This document shows, piece after piece, positions 8,622-16,189 of a DNA stretch of 64,000 nucleotides. Location: assembly GCF_000425065.1 (NCBI RefSeq), contig NZ_AULB01000014.1, positions 62,001-126,000 of the forward strand, read 5' to 3'. The notes under the pieces were generated by a model that was not told the DNA's origin, did not search any database, and saw only the letters and a list, made by a program, of their open reading frames with translations. Every line of letters starts with the position of its first letter. Within the stretch, counting starts at the first letter, position 1. A program made the position numbers and the translations under genes. Source of the stretch: Actinomadura rifamycini DSM 43936 (lineage in GTDB: Bacteria > Actinomycetota > Actinomycetes > Streptosporangiales > Streptosporangiaceae).

Positions 8622-8686
8622 GGCGTGGTCCTCCAAGTGCGGGCAAGGGTCGACGGCCGGTTCCCGCTCTGCCATCATGGAGAAAG

Positions 8687-8726
8687 CGGAACCGTGTCCC
8701 GTTTGACGATACGGAACACTGTCCCG
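8687..8726. promoter_or_regulatory. paired TetR operators in the AKR/TetR divergent promoter region
   Basis: Two 15-bp copies, CGGAACCGTGTCCCG at 8687-8701 and CGGAACACTGTCCCG at 8712-8726, are 25 bp apart and each is an imperfect palindrome (GGAACA/TGTCCC arms). A TTGACG hexamer at 8703-8708 lies between them and may be the -35 of the rightward promoter. The layout fits a repressor controlling both divergent genes. Confidence 0.6.
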
Positions 8727-8760
8727 CTTAGCAAGCCCGGCATCGAGGAGTGGAGGCACG

Positions 8761-9336
8761 GTGAAGGACGACCGGGGCGCCCGGCCCAAGCGCGCGGACG
8801 CCCGGCGCAACGAGAGAACGCTGCTCGACGCGGCCGCCGCGGCGTTCGTCGCGTCCGGCGTCGACGCGCCGGTGCGCGACATCGCGGCCCGCGCGGGGGT
8901 CGGGACGGCCACGATCTACCGCCACTTCCCCACCCGCGCCGACCTGATCATCGCCGTCTACCGGCACCAGGTGGAGGCGTGCGCCGAGGCGGGCCCCGCG
9001 CTGCTGGAGAGCTCCGCGTCCCCGCACGCCGCGCTGGGGCGCTGGATCGACCAGTTCGTCGACTTCCTGGTCACCAAGCACGGGCTCGCCGCCGCCCTGC
9101 GCTCCGACCAGGCCGGCTTCGAGGCGCTGCACACCTACTTCCTCGACCGCCTCGTCCCCGTGTGCGCGCGGCTGCTCGACGCCGCGGCCGCCGCCGGTGA
9201 GATCCGCTCCGACCTTGACGCCTACCAGCTGATGCGCGGCGTCGGGAACCTGTCCATCGGCGCCGACACCGACCCCCGCTACGACGCGCGCCGCCTGGTC
9301 GGGCTCCTCGTCGCGGGCCTCCGCCGCCCCGACTGA
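8761..9336 (+). CDS. TetR/AcrR family transcriptional regulator
   Basis: A 191-aa TetR-type protein. The helix-turn-helix covers about residues 16-65 (RRNERTLLDAAAAAFV, then VRDIAARAGVGTATIYRHFPTRADL). The C-terminal domain resembles regulators beside reductases. It starts at GTG 8761 after a GAGGAGTGGAGG ribosome site. It is divergent from the aldo-keto reductase, with duplicated operators in between, so it most likely controls that gene and itself. The ligand may be a reactive carbonyl or xenobiotic, by analogy only. Confidence 0.88.
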   Translation: MKDDRGARPKRADARRNERTLLDAAAAAFVASGVDAPVRDIAARAGVGTATIYRHFPTRADLIIAVYRHQVEACAEAGPALLESSASPHAALGRWIDQFVDFLVTKHGLAAALRSDQAGFEALHTYFLDRLVPVCARLLDAAAAAGEIRSDLDAYQLMRGVGNLSIGADTDPRYDARRLVGLLVAGLRRPD

Positions 9337-9349
9337 CCGGCGAGCCGAC

Positions 9350-9376
9350 GACGGGCCGCGGCGCCCGCGGCCCGTC
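9350..9376. terminator. bidirectional hairpin terminator
   Basis: A perfect 12-bp stem (9350-9361 with 9365-9376) and a 3-nt loop lie between convergent genes ending at 9336 and 9391. There is no clear U-run, as is usual in high-GC actinomycetes. Confidence 0.65.
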
Positions 9377-9390
9377 CCGTACCGGTCGGA

Positions 9391-9753
9391 TCAGCCTTCC
9401 GCGGCCTTCGCGTACGTGTCCATGCCCCCGGCGAAGTCGAACACCACGCACGGTTCGTCGCCGACGACCCAGGCGTCGTGCCCGGGCTCCGCCACGAACA
9501 CGTCGCCGGGCCCGGCCTCCTCCTCGGTGCCGTCCCGCATGACCACGTGGATCCTGCCCTTGACGACGTAGCCGTTGTGGTGGACCTCGCACAGGTCGGT
9601 GCCCGCGATGTCCTTCACCGACTCCGTCCAGCGCCACCCGGGCTCGAAGGTCGCCTTGCCGAAGACGAGCCCCGGCAGTTCGACGATGTCCAGGTGCCCC
9701 TTGGGGAAGTCGCGGCGCTCGTCCGGCTTCTCGATGCTCTTGCTCTCGATCAT
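9391..9753 (-). CDS. cupin domain-containing protein
   Basis: A 120-aa single-domain cupin. A beta-barrel pattern is visible: GWRWTESVKDIAGTDLCEVHHNGYVVKGRIHV forms the first cupin motif and PGDVFVAEPGHDAWV the second. Its His and Glu positions could bind a metal, although the set is not fully canonical. It starts at ATG 9753 behind a GGGGGA ribosome site. Such small cupins are often isomerases, dioxygenase-like enzymes or ligand-binding proteins; no specific role can be given. It stands alone on the minus strand. Confidence 0.8.
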   Translation of the reverse strand: MIESKSIEKPDERRDFPKGHLDIVELPGLVFGKATFEPGWRWTESVKDIAGTDLCEVHHNGYVVKGRIHVVMRDGTEEEAGPGDVFVAEPGHDAWVVGDEPCVVFDFAGGMDTYAKAAEG

Positions 9754-9830
9754 GATGGTCCCCCTTATCCATCACCGCCTCCCACGTTTCTCCTGTCCCG
9801 GAGCGCACGCAAGAAAGCGCGAGTAGATCC

Positions 9831-10157
9831 CTAGCCGACCGGGAACCGCACCCCCTCGGCGCCCTCGGCGGCCCGCAGGTCGCCGTCCATTGCGGGCGCG
9901 CCGAACGGCGCCTCCGCCGGACGGTCGAGGTGGCGGAGGAGCGCGCGGAGCAGCCAGTCCGCGGCCGCACGCCGGTAGCTCGTCAGCACCAGCAGGGCGA
10001 CGGCCGCGGCCAGGAACTGCACCCCGGCGATGGCGCCGAACGCCTGCAGCACGCGGCGGACGGGACCGATCGGCCGCGGGGCCGCGGCCGATCGCTCACC
10101 GAAGGGCGGGCCGCCCGTCCCGGGGAAGTCCGGCCGCGTGGTCTGGGGATCCGACAC
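9831..10157 (-). CDS. small hypothetical membrane protein
   Basis: A protein of about 108 aa (GTG at 10157; an alternative GTG at 10181 adds 8 residues) with a Pro-rich N-terminus, one clear hydrophobic helix (FGAIAGVQFLAAAVALLVL) followed by Arg-rich sequence that would stay cytoplasmic, and an acidic tail. No ribosome site is obvious for either start. No family is recognised. Codon usage and the hydrophobic pattern are compatible with a real gene, but support is modest. Confidence 0.45.
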   Translation of the reverse strand: MSDPQTTRPDFPGTGGPPFGERSAAAPRPIGPVRRVLQAFGAIAGVQFLAAAVALLVLTSYRRAAADWLLRALLRHLDRPAEAPFGAPAMDGDLRAAEGAEGVRFPVG

Positions 10158-10234
10158 CCGCCGCAGCGTACGGTCCGGCACCGACGAAGATCGACTTCAG
10201 GACGGGTTCCGGACGGCGCATTCCGCGGAAAGGG

Positions 10235-10969
10235 TCAGATCGTTTCGGCGCCCGACCGGGCGGTGATCTCGGCGACCCGGTTGTACTGGTCGAACTCGAG
10301 CCCGATCGTGAAGTCCGCACCGGTGATCGTCAGCTTGGCGTGGTCGGGCGTGAACGCCGCGCCGAGCCCCCGCAGCCGCGCGTAGCTGTGCACCGCCCGG
10401 CGGTGGTCGCGCAGCCCCAGTTCCGCGACCGACTGCTGGAGGACGCGCATGACGCGCGGGAACTCGGGCGGCGGGAGCCGGAACTCCGGGTGCTCGATCA
10501 GGAACGCGGCGCGGGTCCCCCCGCCGACGTCGGCGTGGTAGTGCGTCCAGCAACCGGAGACGACCTTCGCGGCGTCCAGCAGCGCCCCGGCGACCCGCGC
10601 CGGCTCGAACCGCGGCTCGGCGGGCCCGCCGGGCAGCGCGTCGAACGGGACCTCCGCGGCGGCGAACTGCTCGATGCCGTGCTGCCGGCCGAACTCGCGC
10701 ACCCGGGCCGAGTGGGCGACCAGCGGCTCGGCGTACCCGGACGGGTTCGCCCAGGCCCACAGCCACGACCCCGGCCCGGGCGCGGCGCTGCCGAGCAGGT
10801 GCACGCGGCTGCAGACCAGGTCGCGGCTCCCGCGGAACTCGAACCGCTGGTCGTTCAGGTCGACGTTCCAGCTGTGCTCCCCGACGACCTCCTCCAGGCG
10901 CAACTGGTGTTCGAGGGAGAAGATCGCCGCATCGTCGAGGACATTGGCGAGTGTGATCACTTCGGGCAT
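10235..10969 (-). CDS. DUF6882-like protein of unknown function
   Basis: A 244-aa cytoplasmic protein with paired aromatic motifs such as WNVDLNDQRFEF and a WLWAWANPSG block, then R-x-F-G near 90. This is the pattern of the DUF6882 family, whose members appear in actinomycetes without a known role. No signal peptide or membrane helix is seen. It lies 47 bp upstream of the convergently oriented small-gene group and downstream of the kinase gene on the same strand, so it may share a transcript with the kinase. The family name is from memory of the pattern and moderately sure. Confidence 0.6.
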   Translation of the reverse strand: MPEVITLANVLDDAAIFSLEHQLRLEEVVGEHSWNVDLNDQRFEFRGSRDLVCSRVHLLGSAAPGPGSWLWAWANPSGYAEPLVAHSARVREFGRQHGIEQFAAAEVPFDALPGGPAEPRFEPARVAGALLDAAKVVSGCWTHYHADVGGGTRAAFLIEHPEFRLPPPEFPRVMRVLQQSVAELGLRDHRRAVHSYARLRGLGAAFTPDHAKLTITGADFTIGLEFDQYNRVAEITARSGAETI

Positions 10970-11016
10970 GCGGGCAGGCTAGTGGCACGAACGGACCTGA
11001 CGTGGACGAATACGCC

Positions 11017-12486
11017 TCAAGACCGTCGAGGCGGGGCGAGCAGGGCACCGACCGTGGTCTCCCCGCCCCACCCCGGCAGGACGCGCGTCGCCGGGGGCAG
11101 CCGGGCGAGCAGCGCCCCCTGCTCGTACCGGTGCCGCGGATCGGGCGTCTGGAGCGTGAAGCCCGTGAACAGGACGTTCAGCTCCTCGCCGTAGAGCCAG
11201 ACGCTCCCCCGGTACGGGCTCGGCACGTCGATCGCCGTGAGCCGGACGTCGCCGATCTCGAACTCCTCCTCGCGCTTGAACAGCGTGTCGGGCCGGTGCT
11301 TGCGCAGCTCCTTCCGCCGCCCCGGCTCCATCACCTGCGTCGACAGCCGCTCGTAGTGGGCGCGCCAGCCCGCGAGGGCGGCCCGCGGCAGCGCGACGTA
11401 GGCGCCGGCGGACACGTTCCGGGCGTTCTGGACGTGCACGGGCTCGCCGTCGGTGAGGATGACCGCGACGATGTCCCGCCGCCCGACGACCCGGTGGACG
11501 CCGTCCAGCCGGTGCGCGGGATCGATCACGAACACCTCGTCGTCGTCCCCCACCACGTAGGTGTTCGCCGCGGCGCCGTTCTCGACGCCGGCCACCGTCT
11601 CCACACGGGTCCCGCCCGGCACCGGCGGCGGGAACACCGCCGGGGCCGACGCGGGCGGCGGCGGGGACGCGAGGGCCGTGCGGATCAGCTCCGCCGCCGT
11701 GCGGGCGTCCGCGGGGCGGTCGGCCGGGTTCTTGGCGAGCATCGCGTCGACGAGCCGGTCGAGGGAGTCGGGCAGCTCCGGGCGCAGCGACCGCAGCCGC
11801 GGCGCCGGTTCGAGGACGATGCTACGGATCAGCACCGGGAGCGTGTCGGCCGTGAACGGCGTCCGTCCGGTGAGCAGCGCGAACAGCAGCGCGCCCAGCG
11901 CGTACACGTCGGCGGCGGCGCCCACGTCGCCGCGCTCGAACTGCTCGGGCGCCATGTAGGCGGGGGTGCCGATCACCGCGCTGCCGGTCAGCTCGGTGAC
12001 CTGGTCGGCGTGCCGCGCGATGCCGAAGTCCATCACGGTCACGCGGTCGCCCGGCAGCAGCATGACGTTGGCGGGCTTCACGTCGCGGTGGACGACGCCC
12101 CGCCCGTGCGCCGCGCCCAGCGCGTCCGCGACCTGCGCCGCGATCGGCAGCGCCCGCTCGACCGGCAGGCCGTCCGGGTGCCGCCGGATGACCGCGGCCA
12201 GGTCGTCGCCGTCCAGCAGCTCCATGACCAGGAAGAGCAGCCCCTCCTCCTCGCCGCCGTCGTGGACGACGACGATGTTCGGGTGCCGGAGCCCCGCGCT
12301 GATCTCGACCTCGCGCCGGAACCGGTGGACCAGCCGCCCGTCCGTACCCTCCGGCATGGCGAGCAGCTTCACCGCCACCGGCCGTCCCAGCCGGCCGTCG
12401 ACGCCGCGCCACACCTCGCCCATGCCGCCGCGCCCCAGCAGCGCCTCCAGCCGGTACCGCCCGGCCAGCTCCAGCCCGCTCCGCAC
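11017..12486 (-). CDS. Ser/Thr protein kinase fused to a degenerate metallo-beta-lactamase-like domain
   Basis: A 489-aa protein. Residues 11-270 are an intact PknB-type kinase: glycine loop GRGGMGE 18-24, Lys40, HRDVKPAN 133-140, DFG 153-155, APE 179-181. After a Pro-rich linker (274-292), residues about 300-485 follow the metallo-beta-lactamase order, but every metal motif is replaced. NTYVVGD...VFVIDP (308-323) matches the first strands, TDGEPVHVQN replaces HxHxDH (345-354), VPSPYRGSV replaces TPGHT (421-429), FTGFTL replaces FTGDTL (440-445), and PGWGGETTVG replaces PGHGxET (471-480). The domain is probably a ligand-binding or scaffold fold. No transmembrane helix is seen, so the kinase is soluble. 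The start GTG at 12486 follows GGGAGGG; upstream in-frame sequence is noncoding in character. Confidence 0.82.
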   Translation of the reverse strand: MRSGLELAGRYRLEALLGRGGMGEVWRGVDGRLGRPVAVKLLAMPEGTDGRLVHRFRREVEISAGLRHPNIVVVHDGGEEEGLLFLVMELLDGDDLAAVIRRHPDGLPVERALPIAAQVADALGAAHGRGVVHRDVKPANVMLLPGDRVTVMDFGIARHADQVTELTGSAVIGTPAYMAPEQFERGDVGAAADVYALGALLFALLTGRTPFTADTLPVLIRSIVLEPAPRLRSLRPELPDSLDRLVDAMLAKNPADRPADARTAAELIRTALASPPPPASAPAVFPPPVPGGTRVETVAGVENGAAANTYVVGDDDEVFVIDPAHRLDGVHRVVGRRDIVAVILTDGEPVHVQNARNVSAGAYVALPRAALAGWRAHYERLSTQVMEPGRRKELRKHRPDTLFKREEEFEIGDVRLTAIDVPSPYRGSVWLYGEELNVLFTGFTLQTPDPRHRYEQGALLARLPPATRVLPGWGGETTVGALLAPPRRS

Positions 12487-12791
12487 AACGCCCTCCCGCC
12501 CTCGCCCCACGTCCCGGCGCCCGCCCCATCGGCGCCGGGCCGCACCCCGGCGGAACGAACTTACCGACACTCCCGGCACGAGGGCGGCGGGGACGAGTTT
12601 TCGGTCTCGCCATCGCCCCGGAACCGGCGATCGTCGGAGCCGATGCCCGGGGGCCGTCCGGGACGTCCGCACGGCTTATTGAGGGTTTCGAGCGCTGTTA
12701 AGGAGGCTTTAGGGCTGGGGTCGTTAGCGTCCCGACGGCAATCGCGGCCCGCCGTCCGGCGGGCCTAGGACGACACGTTGGGAAGGTCTCC
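12487..12791. other. intergenic region between kinase and LPMO genes
   Basis: These 305 bp separate divergent genes. The right half holds a candidate -10 TAGCGT (12725-12730) and a perfect 8-bp hairpin in the LPMO leader. No small gene or operator repeat is convincing in the left half. Confidence 0.4.
12746..12765 (+). promoter_or_regulatory. hairpin in the LPMO 5' leader
   Basis: GGCCCGCC (12746-12753) and GGCGGGCC (12758-12765) form a perfect 8-bp stem with a GTCC loop, 26 nt before the ATG at 12792. It could stabilise the mRNA or act as an attenuator. No U-run follows. Confidence 0.4.
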
Positions 12792-13573
12792 ATGCGCAGA
12801 TTCGTCGCGTACCCCTCGCCGGACTGGCGGCCGTCGGGTCGACGCTGTTCGTCGCGAGTCCGGCGTCGGCCCACGGCTACGTGTCCTCGCCGCCGAGCCG
12901 GCAGGCGCTGTGCGCGACCGGGACGGTGTCCGGCTGCGGGCCGATCCAGTACGAGCCGCAGAGCGTCGAGGGGCCGAAGGGGCTGCGGAGCTGCGATGGT
13001 GGAAACCAGCAGTTCGCGGTGCTCTCGGACGAGAGCCGCGACTGGCCCGCGACGTCCGTCGGGTCGACCGTCACGTTCAGCTGGGTCGTCACCGCGCGGC
13101 ACCGCACGGCCGACTGGCGGTACTTCGTGGGCGGCGAGCAGGTGGCGTCGTTCGCCGGGAACAACGAGCAGCCGGGCTCGGTCGTCGACCACGAGGTCGA
13201 CCTGAGCGGCTTCTCCGGACGGCAGACCGTGCTCGCCGTGTGGAACATCGGCGACACCGCGAACGCGTTCTACAGCTGCGTCGACGTGAACATCGGCGGC
13301 GGCTCCGGGACGACCCCGCCCACCACCGACCCGGAGCCCGAGCCCGAGCCGGAGCCGACGGACGAGCCCACGACCGGGCCCACGACCGGGCCGTCCGCCG
13401 AGCCGTCGGCGGAGCCGTCCGACGGCGGGGACGCCTGGAAGGTCGGGCAGGCGTACAGGGCGGGCGACGTCGTCACGTACGAGGGCGGGAAGTACCGGTG
13501 CCGGCAGGCGCACCGGTCCATCCGGAGCTGGGAGCCGTCGCAGTACACCCTGGCCCTCTGGCTGCCGCTGTGA
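12792..13573 (+). CDS. AA10 lytic polysaccharide monooxygenase with C-terminal CBM5/12 (apparent -1 frameshift in the signal peptide)
   Basis: Secreted copper enzyme that oxidatively cleaves chitin or cellulose. The mature chain starts at His encoded at 12872-12874 (SAHGYVSSPP), giving the N-terminal half of the copper histidine brace; H77 of the mature chain (TARHRTADW) is the likely second His. YEPQSVEGPKG and VLAVWNIGDTANAFY are AA10 hallmarks. A Pro/Glu/Thr linker leads to a CBM5/12 module (about mature 185-232, ending WEPSQYTLALW), suggesting chitin. The ATG at 12792 with its GGAAGG site encodes MRRFVA in one frame, whereas the hydrophobic signal core (VPLAGLAAVGSTLF) and all the rest lie in another. 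One missing base around 12797-12810 would join them. No ATG, GTG or TTG start exists upstream in the enzyme frame before the TAG at 12725. Either a real mutation or a sequencing error. Confidence 0.82.
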
Positions 13574-14151
13574 ACGGGCGGCGCCGGGCGCTGATCGCGG
13601 CCGCCGCTCTGGCGCCGCTGCTGCTGGCGGGGTGCGGCGGCGGCGAGGCGGACGGCAGGCCGGTGAGCGCCGCGACCCCGGCGGCGGAGCACAACGACGG
13701 GGACGTGATGTTCCTGCAGATGATGATCGCGCACCACCGGCAGGGGCTCGAGATGGCGGGGCTTGCGGCCGAGCGGGCACCGAGCGAGGACGTGCGCGTC
13801 CTCGCGGGGGCCGTGAAGGCGACGCAGACCGAGGAGGCCGAGCGGATGATCGCCTGGCTGCGGGCGTGGTCCGAGCCGCTGGAGGCGGGGCACGGCGGCG
13901 GGCACCACGCGGCGCACGGCGCGCTGCCCGCCACCGGCGCCCAGGAGATCGGGGCGCTGAAGAAGGCGAAGGGCGCGGCGTTCGAGCGGGCGTTCCTCAA
14001 CCTGTTCATCGCCCACCAGCACAACGCCGTCGAGATGGCGCGGACGGAGCTGGCGGAGGGCGCGAGCCCGGACGCGAAGGCGTTCGCGCAGCGGGTCCGG
14101 GACTCCCGCACCGACCAGATCCAGCAGATGCTCGGGCTGCTGAACGCCTAG
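13570..14151 (+). CDS. DUF305 lipoprotein (possible copper-binding protein)
   Basis: A 193-aa protein whose GTG start overlaps the LPMO stop by 4 nt (GTGA), so the two are translationally coupled. The N-terminus is a lipoprotein signal with lipobox LLAGC. The rest is a DUF305 domain with the paired motifs MMIAHHRQGLEMA and LFIAHQHNAVEMA and a His-rich stretch between them (GHGGGHHAAHG). DUF305 proteins include cyanobacterial CopM, a copper-binding periplasmic protein. The neighbour is a copper-dependent LPMO, so a role in holding or delivering copper at the cell surface is a reasonable inference. Confidence 0.85.
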   Translation: MNGRRRALIAAAALAPLLLAGCGGGEADGRPVSAATPAAEHNDGDVMFLQMMIAHHRQGLEMAGLAAERAPSEDVRVLAGAVKATQTEEAERMIAWLRAWSEPLEAGHGGGHHAAHGALPATGAQEIGALKKAKGAAFERAFLNLFIAHQHNAVEMARTELAEGASPDAKAFAQRVRDSRTDQIQQMLGLLNA

Positions 14152-14152
14152 C

Positions 14153-14193
14153 ACGGTGGTCCCCCGCGTCCGGTGGACGCGGGGGACCACCGT
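14153..14193. terminator. strong hairpin terminator
   Basis: A perfect 19-bp stem (14153-14171 with 14175-14193) with a GGT loop starts one base after the DUF305 stop codon. It lies between convergent genes (the histidine kinase ends at 14292), so it probably works in both directions. Confidence 0.8.
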
Positions 14194-14291
14194 CGGTGGG
14201 ACGGGCGGTCGACGCGCTGGACTGCGGAGGACGGTTCCGGGGGCGGCCGCCGTGAACGCGCACCATTTCCGGCACCGGAGGGAAAGGCCCG

Positions 14292-15629
14292 TTAGCGTGA
14301 CCGTTCGGTTCGTTCCGCGGGTTCGGTGCGGAGCCACATCTGGATGCGGGCGCCGCCGAGCTGCGGGGAGCGGTCGACGCGGAGGCTTCCGCCGGTGGCG
14401 GCGGCGAGGCGGCGGGCGATGTCGAGGCCGAGGCCGGTGGAACCGGCGCCGGACGTCCCGCGGCGCAGCGCGGCGCCCTCGTCGGCGATGCCCGGACCGG
14501 CGTCCGCGAACAGCAGGCCCGCCGAGTGCCGTCCGCGGTGCACGGTGACGGTGAACCCGGCGCCGCGCGGGGTGTGCCGGAATATGTTGCCCATCAGCGC
14601 GTCGATCGCCGCGACGAGCTCGGCGCGCGCGACCGGCACCGGCACCGGGCCGTCCGGCGCGATGAGCTGGTGCGGGCGGTCCTGGTCCTCGGCGAGCGCC
14701 GACCAGAACTCCAGGCGTTCCCGGACGACGTCGGCGGCGTCGCATCCGGCGGCCTGCGGGCGGGGCCGCCGGGCGGCGGCGATGAGCCCGTCGACCTCGC
14801 CCTCCAGCCGGGCGAGCGCCTCCCGGCCGCGCTGGAGGCGGCGGGGGTCGCCGGGGTTGGCGACGAGGCCGTCGACGCTGAGCCGGAGGGCGGTCAGCGG
14901 GGTGCGCAGCCGGTGCGACAGGTCCGCCGCGGTCTCCCGCTCGGCGGCCAGCAGGCCCGCGACCTGCTCGGCCATCGTGTTGAAGGCGGTCGCGGCGGCC
15001 TGCAGCTCGCGGGGGCCGTCGGGGACGACCCGCACGTCCAGGTCGCCGGCGCCGACCCGTCCGGCGGCGTCGGCGAGGCGGCGGGACGAGCGGACGACGC
15101 GGGTCGCGAGCCGGTCCCCCATCGCGACGGCGACCGCGCCGAGCGCGACCGCCACCCCGGCGAGCGTCGCCCACGCCTCGGTCACGCCCCGGGACAGCTC
15201 CGCGGCCGGCACGAACACCTCGACGACCGCGGCGGGCGCGCCGTCCCGCACCACCGGCCGCAGCAGCACCTGCCCGCCGCGCAGCCCGGCGGCGAACGCC
15301 CGGCCGCCGTCGCGGGCCGCGGCGACGTCGGCGGGCGCGGCGCGCGGCGTCCCGACGGTGGCGGACGGCAGGTGCACCGCGAGCCGCCCGTCCGCGCCGG
15401 CCTCGGTGGACGCGACGGCGTCGGCGAGGACGTCCGGGTCGGCGGTGATCGCGAGCACTGGGACGAGCGACGCGGCCTGCCGTTCGGCGCCCGTGAGCGC
15501 GCGGTCGCGGGCGATCTGCTTCACCACGAGGCCGAGTGGTAGCAGGAACGACACTGCGACCATGGCGGTCACGGCGAACGCGACGAGGGCGAGGGTGCCG
15601 CGCATGCCGCCCGGACGCCGGTCCCTCAC
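14292..15629 (-). CDS. two-component sensor histidine kinase
   Basis: About 445 aa from GTG 15629 (an internal ATG at 15605 is an alternative start). It has an N-terminal membrane helix (about 12-36), an extracytoplasmic loop (about 40-150), a second helix (about 152-171), a HAMP linker (about 171-222), the phosphoacceptor H-box ADLSHRLRTP with His239, and a catalytic ATPase domain with N-box NIFRHTP, G1 DAGPGI and G2 STGLGLDIARRLA. All catalytic motifs are intact. Its partner is the response regulator at 16190-16867 on the same strand; an oppositely oriented secreted-protein gene lies between them. The signal is unknown. Confidence 0.9.
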   Translation of the reverse strand: MRDRRPGGMRGTLALVAFAVTAMVAVSFLLPLGLVVKQIARDRALTGAERQAASLVPVLAITADPDVLADAVASTEAGADGRLAVHLPSATVGTPRAAPADVAAARDGGRAFAAGLRGGQVLLRPVVRDGAPAAVVEVFVPAAELSRGVTEAWATLAGVAVALGAVAVAMGDRLATRVVRSSRRLADAAGRVGAGDLDVRVVPDGPRELQAAATAFNTMAEQVAGLLAAERETAADLSHRLRTPLTALRLSVDGLVANPGDPRRLQRGREALARLEGEVDGLIAAARRPRPQAAGCDAADVVRERLEFWSALAEDQDRPHQLIAPDGPVPVPVARAELVAAIDALMGNIFRHTPRGAGFTVTVHRGRHSAGLLFADAGPGIADEGAALRRGTSGAGSTGLGLDIARRLAAATGGSLRVDRSPQLGGARIQMWLRTEPAERTERSR

Positions 15630-15647
15630 CGCGGCCGCCCGGACATA

Positions 15648-16148
15648 ATGGCCGCCATGCGGATACGGTTCGCGACCGCGTGGTGCACGGCGACGCTGGC
15701 CGGCCTCGCGGTGAGCTGGTGGGGCGTGCAGCACGCCGTCGGCGGCACGGCGCTCGGCGACGCGCCGGTGGCGGCGGTGCCGGTCCGCACCGGGCGGCCG
15801 CCCGCGCCGCCGGACGCGCCCGCGTCGGCGCCCGCGACGCGGGAGACGCTGTCGCCGGCGCCGAGCCGGACCGCGGCGAGCCGGTCAGCCACGGCGGCCG
15901 CCGGACGGTCCGCGGCGCCGTCCGGCGGACGGACGCGCACCTTCGCGCTGAAGTCGGGACGGGTGGTGCTGGAGGTGCGCGAGCACGGCGCGCGGCTCGT
16001 GTCCGCGTCCCCCGAGCAGGGTTTCGAGGTGCGCGAGTGGCGGCAGGTGGAGTGGCTGCGGGTCGACCTGACGGACGGCGAGCACGGCTCGGCGGTGTTC
16101 GCGACGTGGAACGGCCACCCGACCCTCGTGCAGGTCTATGAGTATTGA
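15648..16148 (+). CDS. secreted or membrane-anchored protein of unknown function between the TCS genes
   Basis: A 166-aa protein (ATG 15648; ATG 15657 is an alternative). It has an N-terminal hydrophobic segment (FATAWCTATLAGLAVSWWGV), a Pro/Ala/Ser-rich linker (about 45-92) and a compact C-terminal beta-rich domain of about 70 aa ending WNGHPTLVQVYEY. No known family is recognised. A CATAAT hexamer at 15644-15649 would give a transcript starting at the second ATG, a leaderless arrangement. It is only 18 bp from the start of the histidine kinase on the other strand, so their promoters overlap. It may be a target or accessory sensor of that two-component system. Confidence 0.7.
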   Translation: MAAMRIRFATAWCTATLAGLAVSWWGVQHAVGGTALGDAPVAAVPVRTGRPPAPPDAPASAPATRETLSPAPSRTAASRSATAAAGRSAAPSGGRTRTFALKSGRVVLEVREHGARLVSASPEQGFEVREWRQVEWLRVDLTDGEHGSAVFATWNGHPTLVQVYEY

Positions 16149-16189
16149 AGAGTGCACGGGTACTGAGGTGTGCACGGGTGCCGGCCGCA

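Noticed and set aside
12881..13573. Reading the LPMO from GTG 12881 as a complete gene
   Set aside because: That start removes the signal peptide and the copper-binding N-terminal His; the sequence before it in the same frame is a clear signal peptide, so a frameshift is the better explanation.
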